Shown here in pieces: positions 33,381-42,939 of a DNA stretch of 64,000 nucleotides. The translations under genes were made by a program, and so were the position numbers. Below the pieces are notes generated by a model. That model searched no databases and was not told where the DNA came from. It saw only the letters and a list, made by a program, of their open reading frames with translations. Where the stretch lies: positions 1 to 64,000 of the forward strand of contig CAWCDT010000010.1 in NCBI GenBank assembly GCA_963794385.1, given 5' to 3'. This stretch comes from Gaiellasilicea sp963794385 (GTDB lineage Bacteria; Actinomycetota; Thermoleophilia; Gaiellales; Gaiellaceae). Every line of letters begins with the position of its first letter. Position 1 is the first letter of the stretch.

Positions 33381-34772
33381 TCACGAATGCGGCGGTCGGC
33401 GGTCGGCCCAGGGGCGCGCCGCTTCCAGTTGCGCCGAGACACGGAGCAGGAGTGCCTCCCCGAACGGCGGTCCGACGAGCTGGACGCCGACCGGGAGTCC
33501 GTCGTCTGTCCAGTGCAGCGGCACTGAGACCGCCGGCTGCCCGGTGACGTTGAAGACGGCCGTGAAGGGCGTGAAGCGAACCGCTCGGTCGAACTGCTCC
33601 CAAGGGTCGTCGGGCTCGGTGTCCCAGCCGAGCGGCACGGGCAGCATCGCGAGCGTCGGTGTGAGCAGGAGGTCGTATTGCGCCCACAGAGCGACGATCT
33701 TGCGCGCGCGCAGCTGCAGTCGGGTGACTGACGCGGTGTAGGTCACGCTCGACGTCTCGTCGGCGGCGCGGACGAAAGCCTGGTTGAGCGGAGTGAGCAC
33801 GCTCGGATCGGAGACTGGGAAGGCGGTCGGCGTGACCTGCCACACGGGCACGAAGTCGGCCATCAATCCGTCGCCGCCCCAGTCGGGCGCGGCCTCTTCG
33901 ACGTCGTGGCCGAGGGACGCAAGGAGCTCGCCCGCCGCGCGCGTCGCGGCGACGCACGCCTCATCGACGGGCGTCTCGTCGGGAGCGGAGGTCGTGAGCG
34001 CGACCCGCAGGCGTCCCGGCTCGGCGACGACCTCGTCGGCGAACGGACGCTCCGGGGGCGGAGCCGAGTACGGGTCGCCCCATTCGTAGCCGGAGACGGC
34101 GTCGAGGTATGCGGCCGCATCGGCGGTCGTGCGCGCGAGCGGTCCGCTCGTACCGAGGCCGATGCCGGGCACGAACGGCGCATTCGAGATCCGTCCGCGC
34201 GATGCCTTGATGCCGAAGACGCCGCAGCACGAAGCGGGGATCCGAATCGAGCCGCCGCCGTCCGAGCCCTGGGCGACCGGACAGAGACCTGCGGCCAGGG
34301 CGGCGCCCGCGCCGCCGCTCGACCCGCCTGCGTTCCGCGAGAGGTCCCAGGGATTTCGGCACGGGCCGTTCAACGGCGAGTCGGTGAAGGCCGTGGTGCC
34401 GAACTCGGGCGCATTCGTCTTCCCGAGGACGACGAAGCCCGCCTCCCGCAGCTTCGCGATGTGGGCAACGTCGAAGTCGGGCACGTTCTCGGCGAACGCC
34501 CGCGACGAGTACGTCGTGCGGATCCCCGCGGTCGCGTCGAGGTCCTTGAGCGAGATCGGGACGCCGTGGAACGGTGCCTCCGTCGGCACATCTAGCTTCT
34601 GTTTCGCCTCCGCCAAGGCCTCCTCGGCGCGCACGGTGACGTACGAGCCGAGCTCCGGATCGAGCCGTTCGATCCGCTCCAGATAGGTCTCAACGAGCTC
34701 GACGGGGGAGACCTCGCGCTCCCGGACAAGCCGAGCCTGCTCGGTCGCCGGGAGGAACGCGAGCTCGTCCAC
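33381..34772 (-). CDS. Amidase signature family hydrolase
   Basis: The Ser-cisSer-Lys triad is visible: K76 in VPISLKDLDA, S151 in RNAGGSSGGAGAALAAG and S175 in QGSDGGGSIRIPASCCG. The start is MDELAFLPATEQARLVRERE and the length is 463 residues, normal for GatA-like and broad amidases. There are no gatB or gatC genes nearby, and the C-terminal part WTDDGLPVGVQLVGPPFGEA is of the catabolic amidase type, so tRNA amidation is unlikely. The natural amide substrate is unknown. Confidence 0.9.
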   Translation of the reverse strand: MDELAFLPATEQARLVREREVSPVELVETYLERIERLDPELGSYVTVRAEEALAEAKQKLDVPTEAPFHGVPISLKDLDATAGIRTTYSSRAFAENVPDFDVAHIAKLREAGFVVLGKTNAPEFGTTAFTDSPLNGPCRNPWDLSRNAGGSSGGAGAALAAGLCPVAQGSDGGGSIRIPASCCGVFGIKASRGRISNAPFVPGIGLGTSGPLARTTADAAAYLDAVSGYEWGDPYSAPPPERPFADEVVAEPGRLRVALTTSAPDETPVDEACVAATRAAGELLASLGHDVEEAAPDWGGDGLMADFVPVWQVTPTAFPVSDPSVLTPLNQAFVRAADETSSVTYTASVTRLQLRARKIVALWAQYDLLLTPTLAMLPVPLGWDTEPDDPWEQFDRAVRFTPFTAVFNVTGQPAVSVPLHWTDDGLPVGVQLVGPPFGEALLLRVSAQLEAARPWADRRPPHS

Positions 34773-34911
34773 ACCCGGACCCTAGTGCGACGGCCACGGC
34801 TCGAGAGCACCGATGGGCGTTGATGCGTCGCTTCGGCCGGCAGGCGGAGCGGGATTCATTCCCGCGCAGCCTCGCCAAGAACTGCCCGGTGGCTGCGAGA
34901 AGGAGGGGGCT

Positions 34912-34938
34912 CGTGGGGGAACCACGGGTTCCCCCACG
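34912..34938. terminator. Strong hairpin after the purine permease gene
   Basis: CGTGGGGGAACC (34912-34923) pairs perfectly with GGTTCCCCCACG (34927-34938) around an ACG loop. It lies just after the permease stop on the minus strand. The U-like stretch (CTTTTA) is on the plus-strand side only, so for the permease it would be a U-less terminator of the type used in GC-rich bacteria. Confidence 0.6.
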
Positions 34939-34941
34939 CTT

Positions 34942-36408
34942 TTATATCCAGTCGAATGTGTCCTGGAGGAAGGGGATGAGGAAGTAGAGGAGGAACGCGG
35001 CCGACGCGAGCCACATGAACGGGTGCACCTCCCTCGCGCGGCCCTGGGCGGCGCGGGCGGTCACGAAGGCCAGGAATCCCATCCCGATGCCGTCCGTGAT
35101 CGAGAACGTGAACGGCATGAACATGATCGTCAGGGCCGCGGCGATGCCGATCCCGACGTCCGTGAAGTCGATCCCCGCCAACTTGCGCCCGTCCTGCCTG
35201 CCCTCGGCGTCCTCCTCCGCCTCGGTCAGCGCGGTCATCATCAGGAAGCCGACGATGATCAGCGCGGGCGCCGTTGCCTGCGGTGGCACCATCCCGATGA
35301 TCGGGGCGAAGAACATGAACGGGAAGAAGAGGGCTCCCGCCACGACTGCAACCCAGCCGGTGCGTCCGCCGACGCTGACGCCGGACGCGGACTCGATGTA
35401 CGTCGTGGCCGAGGAGGAGGAGGCCGCGCCGCCCGCGACCGCGGCGAGCGAGTCGACGAGCAGCGGCTTGCGGATCTCCGGCAGACGGCCCTCTTCGTCC
35501 AGGTATCCGGCCGGCTTGCCGACGCCGACGAGGGTGCCCATCGTGTCGAAGAAGTCGGCCAGGAAGAGCGAGAACGCCCAGACGATGGCGGAGATGAACG
35601 CGAGCTCGGTGAACGCGTCGAAGTTGAACTCGCCGAGCAACGCCAGGTCGGGCGACTCGTAGACGTCGCCGGGCCAGGAGGCGCCGGACGTGAAGCCGGC
35701 GTCGTTGTCGGAGGCTTCGTTGATGATCGTGGCCAGGATTGTCGTCGCGATGATCCCGATCAATAGGTCGCCGCGGACCCCGCGCGCACGCAGCGCGATC
35801 GTCAACATGAGCCCGACAAAGGTGACGAACGCGGGCCACGTCGTCAGCCGAGCGAGGTCGACGACCGGAGTGCCCCGCACGACGATCCCCGAGTTGACGA
35901 GCCCGATGAACGCGATGAAGAGGCCGATCCCGATCGCAATTGCCTTCTTCAGGTCGAGCGGGATCGCGTCCATGATCTTCTCCCGCATCCCCGTGAGGAC
36001 GAGGATCGTGACCGCGATGCCCTCGACCACGACGAGCCCCATCGCGGCGGGGAACGAGAGGCCCTCGCCCGCGACGAGGCTGAACGCCACCACCGCGTTC
36101 AGGCCGAGGCCGGGCGCGATCGCGTAGGCCCGGTTCGTGTACAGCCCCATCAGGATCGTCATGACGCCCGCGACAAGGCAGGTCACGGCGAGGACCTGGT
36201 TGAACGGAAGCCCGAGCTCGCTCAGGCCCTCGATGCCCGCAAAGCTGAGGATCTGCGGGTTCACGAAGATGATGTACGACATGACGATGAAGGTCGTCAC
36301 GCCGGCGATCGTGTCGCGGGCGAGCGTCGTCCCGTTCGCCGAGAAGCGGAAGCGACGCTCGAGGAAGCTCTCCCCGCCCCGCGGCCCACGCCGCGCGGTC
36401 TCGTCCAT
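34942..36408 (-). CDS. NCS2-family purine permease (AzgA/PbuG type)
   Basis: This proton-coupled permease takes up adenine, guanine or hypoxanthine. The protein has about twelve to fourteen membrane helices in 488 residues. Diagnostic AzgA-subfamily features are RFRFSANGTTLARDTIAGVT, TFIVMSYIIFVNPQIL, YTNRAYAIAPGLGLNAVVAF and IPLDLKKAIAIGIGLFIAFI, and later FLADFFDTMGTLVGVG and SSATTYIESASGVSVGGRTG. The start ATG at 36408 is preceded by AAGGAG. It follows fprA on the same strand with an 81-base gap containing a hairpin. Confidence 0.9.
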   Translation of the reverse strand: MDETARRGPRGGESFLERRFRFSANGTTLARDTIAGVTTFIVMSYIIFVNPQILSFAGIEGLSELGLPFNQVLAVTCLVAGVMTILMGLYTNRAYAIAPGLGLNAVVAFSLVAGEGLSFPAAMGLVVVEGIAVTILVLTGMREKIMDAIPLDLKKAIAIGIGLFIAFIGLVNSGIVVRGTPVVDLARLTTWPAFVTFVGLMLTIALRARGVRGDLLIGIIATTILATIINEASDNDAGFTSGASWPGDVYESPDLALLGEFNFDAFTELAFISAIVWAFSLFLADFFDTMGTLVGVGKPAGYLDEEGRLPEIRKPLLVDSLAAVAGGAASSSSATTYIESASGVSVGGRTGWVAVVAGALFFPFMFFAPIIGMVPPQATAPALIIVGFLMMTALTEAEEDAEGRQDGRKLAGIDFTDVGIGIAAALTIMFMPFTFSITDGIGMGFLAFVTARAAQGRAREVHPFMWLASAAFLLYFLIPFLQDTFDWI

Positions 36409-36466
36409 TGCGGCTGTCTCCTTGCGCTGAGTTGACCCTCTGACGGAGAGGATGAGCCGCGAGCCG

Positions 36467-36489
36467 GACGGAGGTGTGCTCCAGCCGTC
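36467..36489. terminator. Possible hairpin between fprA and the permease
   Basis: GACGG (36467-36471) pairs with CCGTC (36485-36489), with a possible inner GGAG/CTCC pairing. It begins directly at the fprA stop on the minus strand. The stem is short, so partial termination or attenuation is only a suggestion. Confidence 0.3.
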
Positions 36490-37815
36490 CTACGTCGCTG
36501 CGGCTTTGGCGGCCGCCAACAGGTCGTCCCAGGTGGCGAGCTTGATGCGCGGCCGTCCGTGCGGGTCGCCGGCGGCCCGCTCTGCGGCGTCGATCGCCTC
36601 CCAGCCCGCGTAGAGGACGGCCTCGACGCCGCGCTCCTCGAGGAGCGCCTCGAGCGTGCCGTCCGCCCGGGGAGGCAGGCGGCCGGCGCGCGCGTCCTCG
36701 AGTAGCAGCGCGACCGTCTCGGTCGCGTCCTTCTTGTTCGTGCCGATCACGCCGCTCGGGCCGCGCTTGATCCAGCCCGCGGCGTAGAGCCCCGGCTCGA
36801 CGCGGCCGCCCTCGTTCGGAATCGTCTGCGAGCGCTCGTCGAAGGGCACACCCGGGAGCGCGACGCCCTGGTAGCCGACGCTGCGGAAGACGATGCCGCA
36901 CGAAATCGTCTCGCGCTCGTCGGTGGCGACCGCGCGCCCGTCGACGAGCTCGTTGCGGACGAGCTCGATGCCCTCCACCTTCTCCTCGCCGAGGATCGCG
37001 ACCGGCGAGACGAAGAAGCGCAGTCGGATCGCGCGCGGCTTCCCCGCCGGCGTGCGGGCCGCGTACTCGCGCAGGTGGTCGACGTTCCGGCGCACCGTCG
37101 GGGGCGCCGCCGCCAGCTCGGCCTCGCTCGCCTCGTCGAGCTCGAGCTCAGCCGGATTGACCAGCACGTCCGCTCCCTCGAGATCGCCGAGCTCGCCCAC
37201 CTCGACCGGCGTCCACGCCGCCTGCACCGGCCCGCGCCGCCCGACAACGAGGATCTCGCGGACGCCCGCCTCGTTGATCGCGTCGATCGCGGCGTCGGTC
37301 GTGTCCGTCGGCGCCAGCTCTTCCGGCGTCAGCGCCAGCATCCGCGCGACGTCGAGCGCGACGTTGCCGTTGCCGATCACGACAGCGCGCTCGCCGGAGA
37401 GGTCGAAGGTCAGATGCTGGTAGTCGGGATGGCCGTTGTACCAGGCGACGAACTCGGTCGCCGCCCAGGAGCCGGGCAGATCCTCACCGGGTATCCCGAG
37501 CTGCCGGTCGGTCTGGGCGCCGACGGAATAGATGACCGCGTCATACAGGGCCGCCAGGTCTTCGTGTGCGATGTCGCGTCCGACCTCGACGTTGCCGAAG
37601 AAGCGGAAGCCCGGCTGCGCCGCCGTCTTCTCGAACGCGCGCGAGACGGCCTTGATGTTCGGGTGGTCGGGGGCGACGCCCAGCCGAACGAGGCCCCAGG
37701 GCGTCGGCAGCCGCTCGATCATGTCGACCTCGATCTCGAGGTCGCTCGCGAGCAGCGCCGCGGCCGCGTAGAAGCCGGCCGGGCCGGAGCCGACCACTAC
37801 GACCCGGAGACTCAT
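36490..37815 (-). CDS. fprA: Ferredoxin/adrenodoxin-type NADP+ reductase (FprA family)
   Basis: FprA moves electrons between NADPH and ferredoxin-like partners. The FAD-binding start MSLRVVVVGSGPAGFYAAAA is intact, followed by PTPWGLVRLGVAPDHPNIKA (the hallmark of the adrenodoxin reductase family), YSVGAQTDRQLGIPGEDLPG, the NADP-binding AVVIGNGNVALDVARML and REILVVGRRGPVQAAWTPVE. Near the C-terminus YAAGWIKRGPSGVIGTNKKD is also typical. Length is 441 residues. It lies 17 bases downstream of the ErpA-type gene, possibly in one operon concerned with Fe-S proteins. Confidence 0.92.
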   Translation of the reverse strand: MSLRVVVVGSGPAGFYAAAALLASDLEIEVDMIERLPTPWGLVRLGVAPDHPNIKAVSRAFEKTAAQPGFRFFGNVEVGRDIAHEDLAALYDAVIYSVGAQTDRQLGIPGEDLPGSWAATEFVAWYNGHPDYQHLTFDLSGERAVVIGNGNVALDVARMLALTPEELAPTDTTDAAIDAINEAGVREILVVGRRGPVQAAWTPVEVGELGDLEGADVLVNPAELELDEASEAELAAAPPTVRRNVDHLREYAARTPAGKPRAIRLRFFVSPVAILGEEKVEGIELVRNELVDGRAVATDERETISCGIVFRSVGYQGVALPGVPFDERSQTIPNEGGRVEPGLYAAGWIKRGPSGVIGTNKKDATETVALLLEDARAGRLPPRADGTLEALLEERGVEAVLYAGWEAIDAAERAAGDPHGRPRIKLATWDDLLAAAKAAAT

Positions 37816-37832
37816 CGGGCGATGCTACTCGG

Positions 37833-38243
37833 CTAGTGCGAGCAGCCCGACCCGCAGCCGCCGGCGTGGGCGTCCTCGGCGGCGGTGTCCTCGACCGTGA
37901 AGGAGTGGCCGCAACCGCAGGACGCGGCGGCGTTCGGGTTGTCGATCTTGAACCCGGACTCCTCGAGGCCGTTCAGGAAGTCGATCGTCGCACCCTTCAG
38001 GTAGGGCGCGCTGTAGGGATCGATGACGATCGTGACACCGTGCTGCTCGAGCGTCTCGTCGTCGTCGACGGGGCCCGCGTCGAAGCCGAGCCCGTACTGG
38101 AACCCCGAGCAGCCGCCGCCCTGGATGGCGACGCGCAGGACCGAGGTCTCGCCTTCGGGATCCTCGGCCATCAGCTCGCGGATCTTGTCCGCGGCGACCG
38201 GGGTCAGCGAGACGAGGGTGTCAGGGCGCTCGATGATCTCCAT
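37833..38243 (-). CDS. A-type Fe-S insertion protein (ErpA/IscA family) with Cys-rich tail
   Basis: A-type carriers deliver Fe-S clusters to apoproteins. The three cluster ligands are present: C45 in QGGGCSGFQYGLGFD, and C109 and C111 in AAASCGCGHSF. The start MEIIERPDTLVSLTPVAADK fits; a longer frame to 38351 lacks family resemblance. The C-terminal extension GGCGSGCSH adds two more Cys and a His and may bind metal. This tail is uncommon. The divergent nuo operon, whose subunits need many clusters, begins 134 bases away. Confidence 0.9.
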   Translation of the reverse strand: MEIIERPDTLVSLTPVAADKIRELMAEDPEGETSVLRVAIQGGGCSGFQYGLGFDAGPVDDDETLEQHGVTIVIDPYSAPYLKGATIDFLNGLEESGFKIDNPNAAASCGCGHSFTVEDTAAEDAHAGGCGSGCSH

Positions 38244-38304
38244 GCGGAGGATGGTAGCAGCGTCCCCGGCGACCCCCGAAGGGCCGACTTTGTAACACCC
38301 TCGT

Positions 38305-38325
38305 AACGCTTGGCTCCAACGCTTG
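38305..38325. promoter_or_regulatory. Direct repeat in the nuo upstream region
   Basis: AACGCTTG occurs at 38305-38312 and again at 38318-38325, a 13-base period, in the 133-base gap between the divergent ErpA-type gene and nuoA. TTGCAC at 38323 could act as a -35, but no convincing -10 follows. Such repeats can bind an activator; no regulator is indicated. Confidence 0.35.
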
Positions 38326-38376
38326 CACCTCTCTTCGTGCGTCCATCCCAAGCTTGGTAGCGTTCGCCCGACTCGG

Positions 38377-38739
38377 ATGCTGGACGACTACTTTCCCTTC
38401 CTCGTCTACGCCTTCCTCGCCGCCGCGATTCCGGCCTCGCTGATCGCGTTCTCGTTCCTCTTCGCCCAGAAACCCAAGCGTCGCGTGAAGGCGAGATTCC
38501 TGCCGTTCGAGTCGGGTGTGTCCGAGGGGCCGCCGCCGCAGCAGCGCTTCACCGTCAGCTTCTACCTGACCGCGATGCTCTTCATCCTCTTCGACATCGA
38601 GATCGTCTTCCTCTACCCGCTCGCCGTCGTGCTCGAGCGGCTGGGCTGGTTCGGGGTGACGGAGCTGCTCGTCTTCGTCGCGATCCTCGCGGTGGCCTAC
38701 GTCTACATCTGGCGGAAGGGCGCGCTCGAGTGGCACTAG
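38377..38739 (+). CDS. nuoA: NADH-quinone oxidoreductase subunit A
   Basis: NuoA is a small three-helix membrane subunit at the quinone-site end of Complex I. The protein shows YFPFLVYAFLAAAIPASLIA, the loop with PFESGVSEGPPPQQRFTVSF, and FILFDIEIVFLYPLAVVLER, in which the conserved Asp-Glu pair is present. Length is 120 residues. It opens a gap-free set of all fourteen nuo genes in the order A to N; most neighbours overlap by 4 to 23 bases. Confidence 0.95.
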   Translation: MLDDYFPFLVYAFLAAAIPASLIAFSFLFAQKPKRRVKARFLPFESGVSEGPPPQQRFTVSFYLTAMLFILFDIEIVFLYPLAVVLERLGWFGVTELLVFVAILAVAYVYIWRKGALEWH

Positions 38740-39338
38740 ACAAGTCGGTCGACCCCAAGCGCGTCTCCAACAGGCCGCTCGCGCAGGCGGGCCTTCAGTC
38801 CGAGCGGCTGCTCTGGCCGACGAAGGGGAAGGGCGTCTTCGAGGAGGAGGTCGAGAACCTCGAGGACGCGCTCGGGCTGACGACGCTCGACAAGGCGGTC
38901 GCGTGGGCGCAGACGAAGTCGATGTGGCCGGCGACGTTCGGGCTCGCCTGCTGCGCGATCGAGATGATGTCGATCGTCTCCTCCCGCTACGACATCGCCC
39001 GCTTCGGGATGGAGAAGTTCAGCTCGTCGCCGCGGCAGGCCGACCTGTTGATCGTCTCCGGTCGGGTCGCGCACAAGATGGCGGCGCCGCTGCGACAGGT
39101 CTACGACCAGATGCTCGAGCCGAAGTGGGTGATCGCGATGGGCGCCTGCGCGAGCTCGGGCGGGATGTTCAACAACTACACGATCCTGCAGGGGGTGGAC
39201 AAGATCGTGCCGGTCGACATCCACGTGCCCGGCTGCCCGCCGCGGCCGGAGGCGTTGATGGAGGGGATCGTCCGGCTGCACGAGAAGGTGCTGGCCGGGA
39301 TCCCGCCGGCGTACCAGATCCGCGGAGTCGCGTCCTAG
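38730..39338 (+). CDS. nuoB: NADH-quinone oxidoreductase subunit B
   Basis: NuoB carries the terminal N2 cluster that reduces quinone. Ligands are seen in FGLACCAIEMMSI (adjacent Cys pair), MGACASSGGMFNNY and VPGCPPRPEALMEG. Length is 202 residues with an N-terminal extension of about 45 residues (KSVDPKRVSNRPLAQAGLQS) that replaces the usual short start. The GTG start overlaps nuoA by 10 bases. Confidence 0.95.
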   Translation: MALDKSVDPKRVSNRPLAQAGLQSERLLWPTKGKGVFEEEVENLEDALGLTTLDKAVAWAQTKSMWPATFGLACCAIEMMSIVSSRYDIARFGMEKFSSSPRQADLLIVSGRVAHKMAAPLRQVYDQMLEPKWVIAMGACASSGGMFNNYTILQGVDKIVPVDIHVPGCPPRPEALMEGIVRLHEKVLAGIPPAYQIRGVAS

Positions 39339-39885
39339 TGCAGCTACGAGGGGGTTCCGGGTCTCGTCGAGACGAGGGAGGCATTCGGCGAGACGACGCT
39401 CGTCGTCGATCCCGCCCGTCTCGTCGAAGCGTGCTCGTACCTCCGGGATGAGCTCGGCTTCAACCTGCTCGCCGACATCACGGCGACGGACTACCTCGGC
39501 TGGGGCGAGACTCCCGTTGCGGGGTACATCGGCACTGCGGCCGGGCGTGACCTCAACGATCCCGCCGCCCAGGGCTACGCGCGCACGCCGGAGCCGAAGC
39601 CGGCGCGGTTCACGGTCAGCTACCACCTGGTGCGGGTGGACGACGACGTGGCGCGGGTGCGCGTCCAGGTCAGGCTCGACGACGGCGATCCGGTCGCGAC
39701 GGTCGTCCCGATCTGGCCGACGGCGGACTGGCACGAGCGTGAAGCCTTCGACATGTTCGGGATCGTCTTCGAGGGCCACCCGAACCTGACGCGGATCCTG
39801 ATGGACGAGGACTGGGAAGGACACCCGCTCCGCAAGGACTACCCGCATCGGCGGCGAGCCGGTCCGCTTCTCGGAGGAGGAGTAG
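39338..39885 (+). CDS. nuoC: NADH-quinone oxidoreductase subunit C, two frameshifts
   Basis: NuoC is the 30-kDa peripheral subunit that packs against NuoD. The readable core is VEACSYLRDELGFNLLADIT, PARFTVSYHLVRVDDDVARV, then PIWPTADWHEREAFDMFGIV and the signature RILMDEDWEGHPLRKDYP. Two base insertions break it. One is in the GGGGG run near 39,350 and its removal joins the GTG start (VQLRGVPGLVETREAF) to the core. The other, near 39,848, when removed gives DYPIGGEPVRFSEEE and the TAG at 39885. Restored length is about 182 residues. Confidence 0.88.
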
Positions 39886-39954
39886 TGGCTGTCGTCGAGC
39901 GTCGCCGCGACGCCGATCTACGAGGGCTCGCGGATCCCGCAGCCGACCCCGACT

Positions 39955-41151
39955 GTGCTCGTGGCCGACCCCGGCCTCGACGACGTCCTCACCGTCAACT
40001 TCGGGCCGAACCATCCGTCCACGCACGGCGTCCTGCGGCTGATCGTCGACCTCCACGGCGAGCACGTCGTCGGCATCGCGGCCGTGATCGGCTACCTGCA
40101 CACCGGCTTCGAGAAGACGATGGAGCAGAAGACCTGGTGGAAGGGGGTCACCTACCCGGCCCGCGTGGACTACGTCTCGTTCCAGTACAACGAGCTCGTC
40201 TACGTGCTCGCGGTCGAGAAGCTGCTCCAGCTCGAGGTCCCGCGCAAGGCGACCTGGATGCGGATGGCACTCGGCGAGCTCGCCCGGATCCACTCGCACC
40301 TCGTCTACCTCGGCACGTCCGCGCTCGAGATCGGCGCGATCTCGATGTTCTGGTACTGCTTCCGCGAGCGCGACCTCGTGCTCGACCTGTTCGAGATGGT
40401 CGCCGGGGTGCGCATGCACACGCGCTACTTCCAGGTGGGTGGGCTCGCCGAGGACATCCCCCAGGGCTTCTACAAGGAGGCGCGCGCCTTCTGCGAGCGG
40501 ATGCCGAAGGCGATCGACGACTACGAGTCGATCCTGAACTCGAACAAGATCTGGCTGGAGCGCACGGTCGGAGTCGGCCTCCTCTCGGCCGACGACGCGA
40601 TCGCGCTCGGCCAGACGGGGCCGAACCTGCGCGCCTCCGGGGTGGACTGGGATCTGCGCCGGCGCGAGCCCTATCTCGCCTACGCCGACGTCGACTTCGA
40701 CGTGCCCGTCTACGGCGGCGGCGACGTCTACGACCGCTACCGGGTGCGCGTCGACGAGATGCGCGAGTCGACCCGCATCATCGCCCAGTGCATCGACCGG
40801 CTCGAGGAGATGCAGGGCGAGCCGTGGATCGCGGACGACCGGAAGGTCGTGCTGCCGCCACGCGAGGAGCTGCACACCTCGATGGAGTCGCTGATCCACC
40901 ACTTCAAGATCGTCACCGAGGGCTATCGCGTGCCCGAGGGCGAGGTCTACGTCGGGGTCGAATCGCCGCGCGGCGAGTCGGGCTGCTACCTCGTCTCGGA
41001 CGGCGGCCCGAAGCCGTGGCGCGTCAAGTTCCGGGCGCCGTCGTTCGCCGCGCTGCACGCGACCGCCGCCTGCATGACGGACGCCGCCGTCGCCGACCTG
41101 ATCGCAATCGTCGGCTCGCTCGACGCGGTCATGGGGGACGTCGATCGGTGA
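39955..41151 (+). CDS. nuoD: NADH-quinone oxidoreductase subunit D
   Basis: NuoD holds the quinone pocket with NuoB. It shows TVNFGPNHPSTHGVLRLIVD (with the quinone-binding His residues), YLHTGFEKTMEQKTWWKGVT, MALGELARIHSHLVYLGTSA and, near the C-terminus, GEVYVGVESPRGESGCYLVS. The GTG at 39955 is the first clean start, but the same frame reads upstream through TPIYEGSRIPQPTPTVLVAD. The true start is probably the GTG at 39885 with one extra base between the two. The stop overlaps nuoE by 4 bases. Confidence 0.93.
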   Translation: MLVADPGLDDVLTVNFGPNHPSTHGVLRLIVDLHGEHVVGIAAVIGYLHTGFEKTMEQKTWWKGVTYPARVDYVSFQYNELVYVLAVEKLLQLEVPRKATWMRMALGELARIHSHLVYLGTSALEIGAISMFWYCFRERDLVLDLFEMVAGVRMHTRYFQVGGLAEDIPQGFYKEARAFCERMPKAIDDYESILNSNKIWLERTVGVGLLSADDAIALGQTGPNLRASGVDWDLRRREPYLAYADVDFDVPVYGGGDVYDRYRVRVDEMRESTRIIAQCIDRLEEMQGEPWIADDRKVVLPPREELHTSMESLIHHFKIVTEGYRVPEGEVYVGVESPRGESGCYLVSDGGPKPWRVKFRAPSFAALHATAACMTDAAVADLIAIVGSLDAVMGDVDR

Positions 41152-41607
41152 GCTCGCTCTACGACGAGATCCAGAAGGTGCGTGCGCTCTACCCGGAGCC
41201 GCGCTCGGCGACGCTGCCGGCGCTGCGGCTCGCGCAGGAGCGCTACGGCTGGCTCCCGCCGGAGGCGTTCCGCGAGGTCGCGGACGCCCTCGAGGAGACG
41301 CCCGCCTACTGCATGGCGGTCGCGTCCTTCTACGACATGTACCACCTGGAGCCCGTCGGGAAGCACCTCGTCGAGGTGTGCACGAACGTCTCCTGCGCGC
41401 TCGTCGGCGCCCAGCAGGTGCTGGAGGCGTTCGAGTCCGAGCTCGGAGTCCGCGCCGGGGAGACGACCGAGGACGGCGACGTCACGCTCCGCACCGTCGA
41501 GTGCGCCGGCGGCTGCGGCTGGGGGACGGTCGTCGTGGTCGACCACCGCTACCGCGAGCGGCTCACCGCCGCCGACGTCCCCGGGATCGTGGAGGAGATC
41601 AGAAGCA

Positions 41608-41630
<23 letters not shown>
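41148..41630 (+). CDS. nuoE: NADH-quinone oxidoreductase subunit E
   Basis: NuoE carries a 2Fe-2S cluster in the NADH-oxidising module. The four ligand cysteines lie in CTNVSCALVGAQQVL (CxxxxC) and VECAGGCGWGTVVVVD (CxxxC). The N-terminal helices are ATLPALRLAQERYGWLPPEA and VASFYDMYHLEPVGKH. Length is 160 residues with a GTG start. Confidence 0.95.

Positions 41631-42935
<1,305 letters not shown>

Positions 42936-42939
<4 letters not shown>

Noticed and set aside
36409..36489. Purine riboswitch upstream of the permease
   Set aside because: The 81-base gap contains only a short hairpin and none of the conserved purine-aptamer loop sequences.
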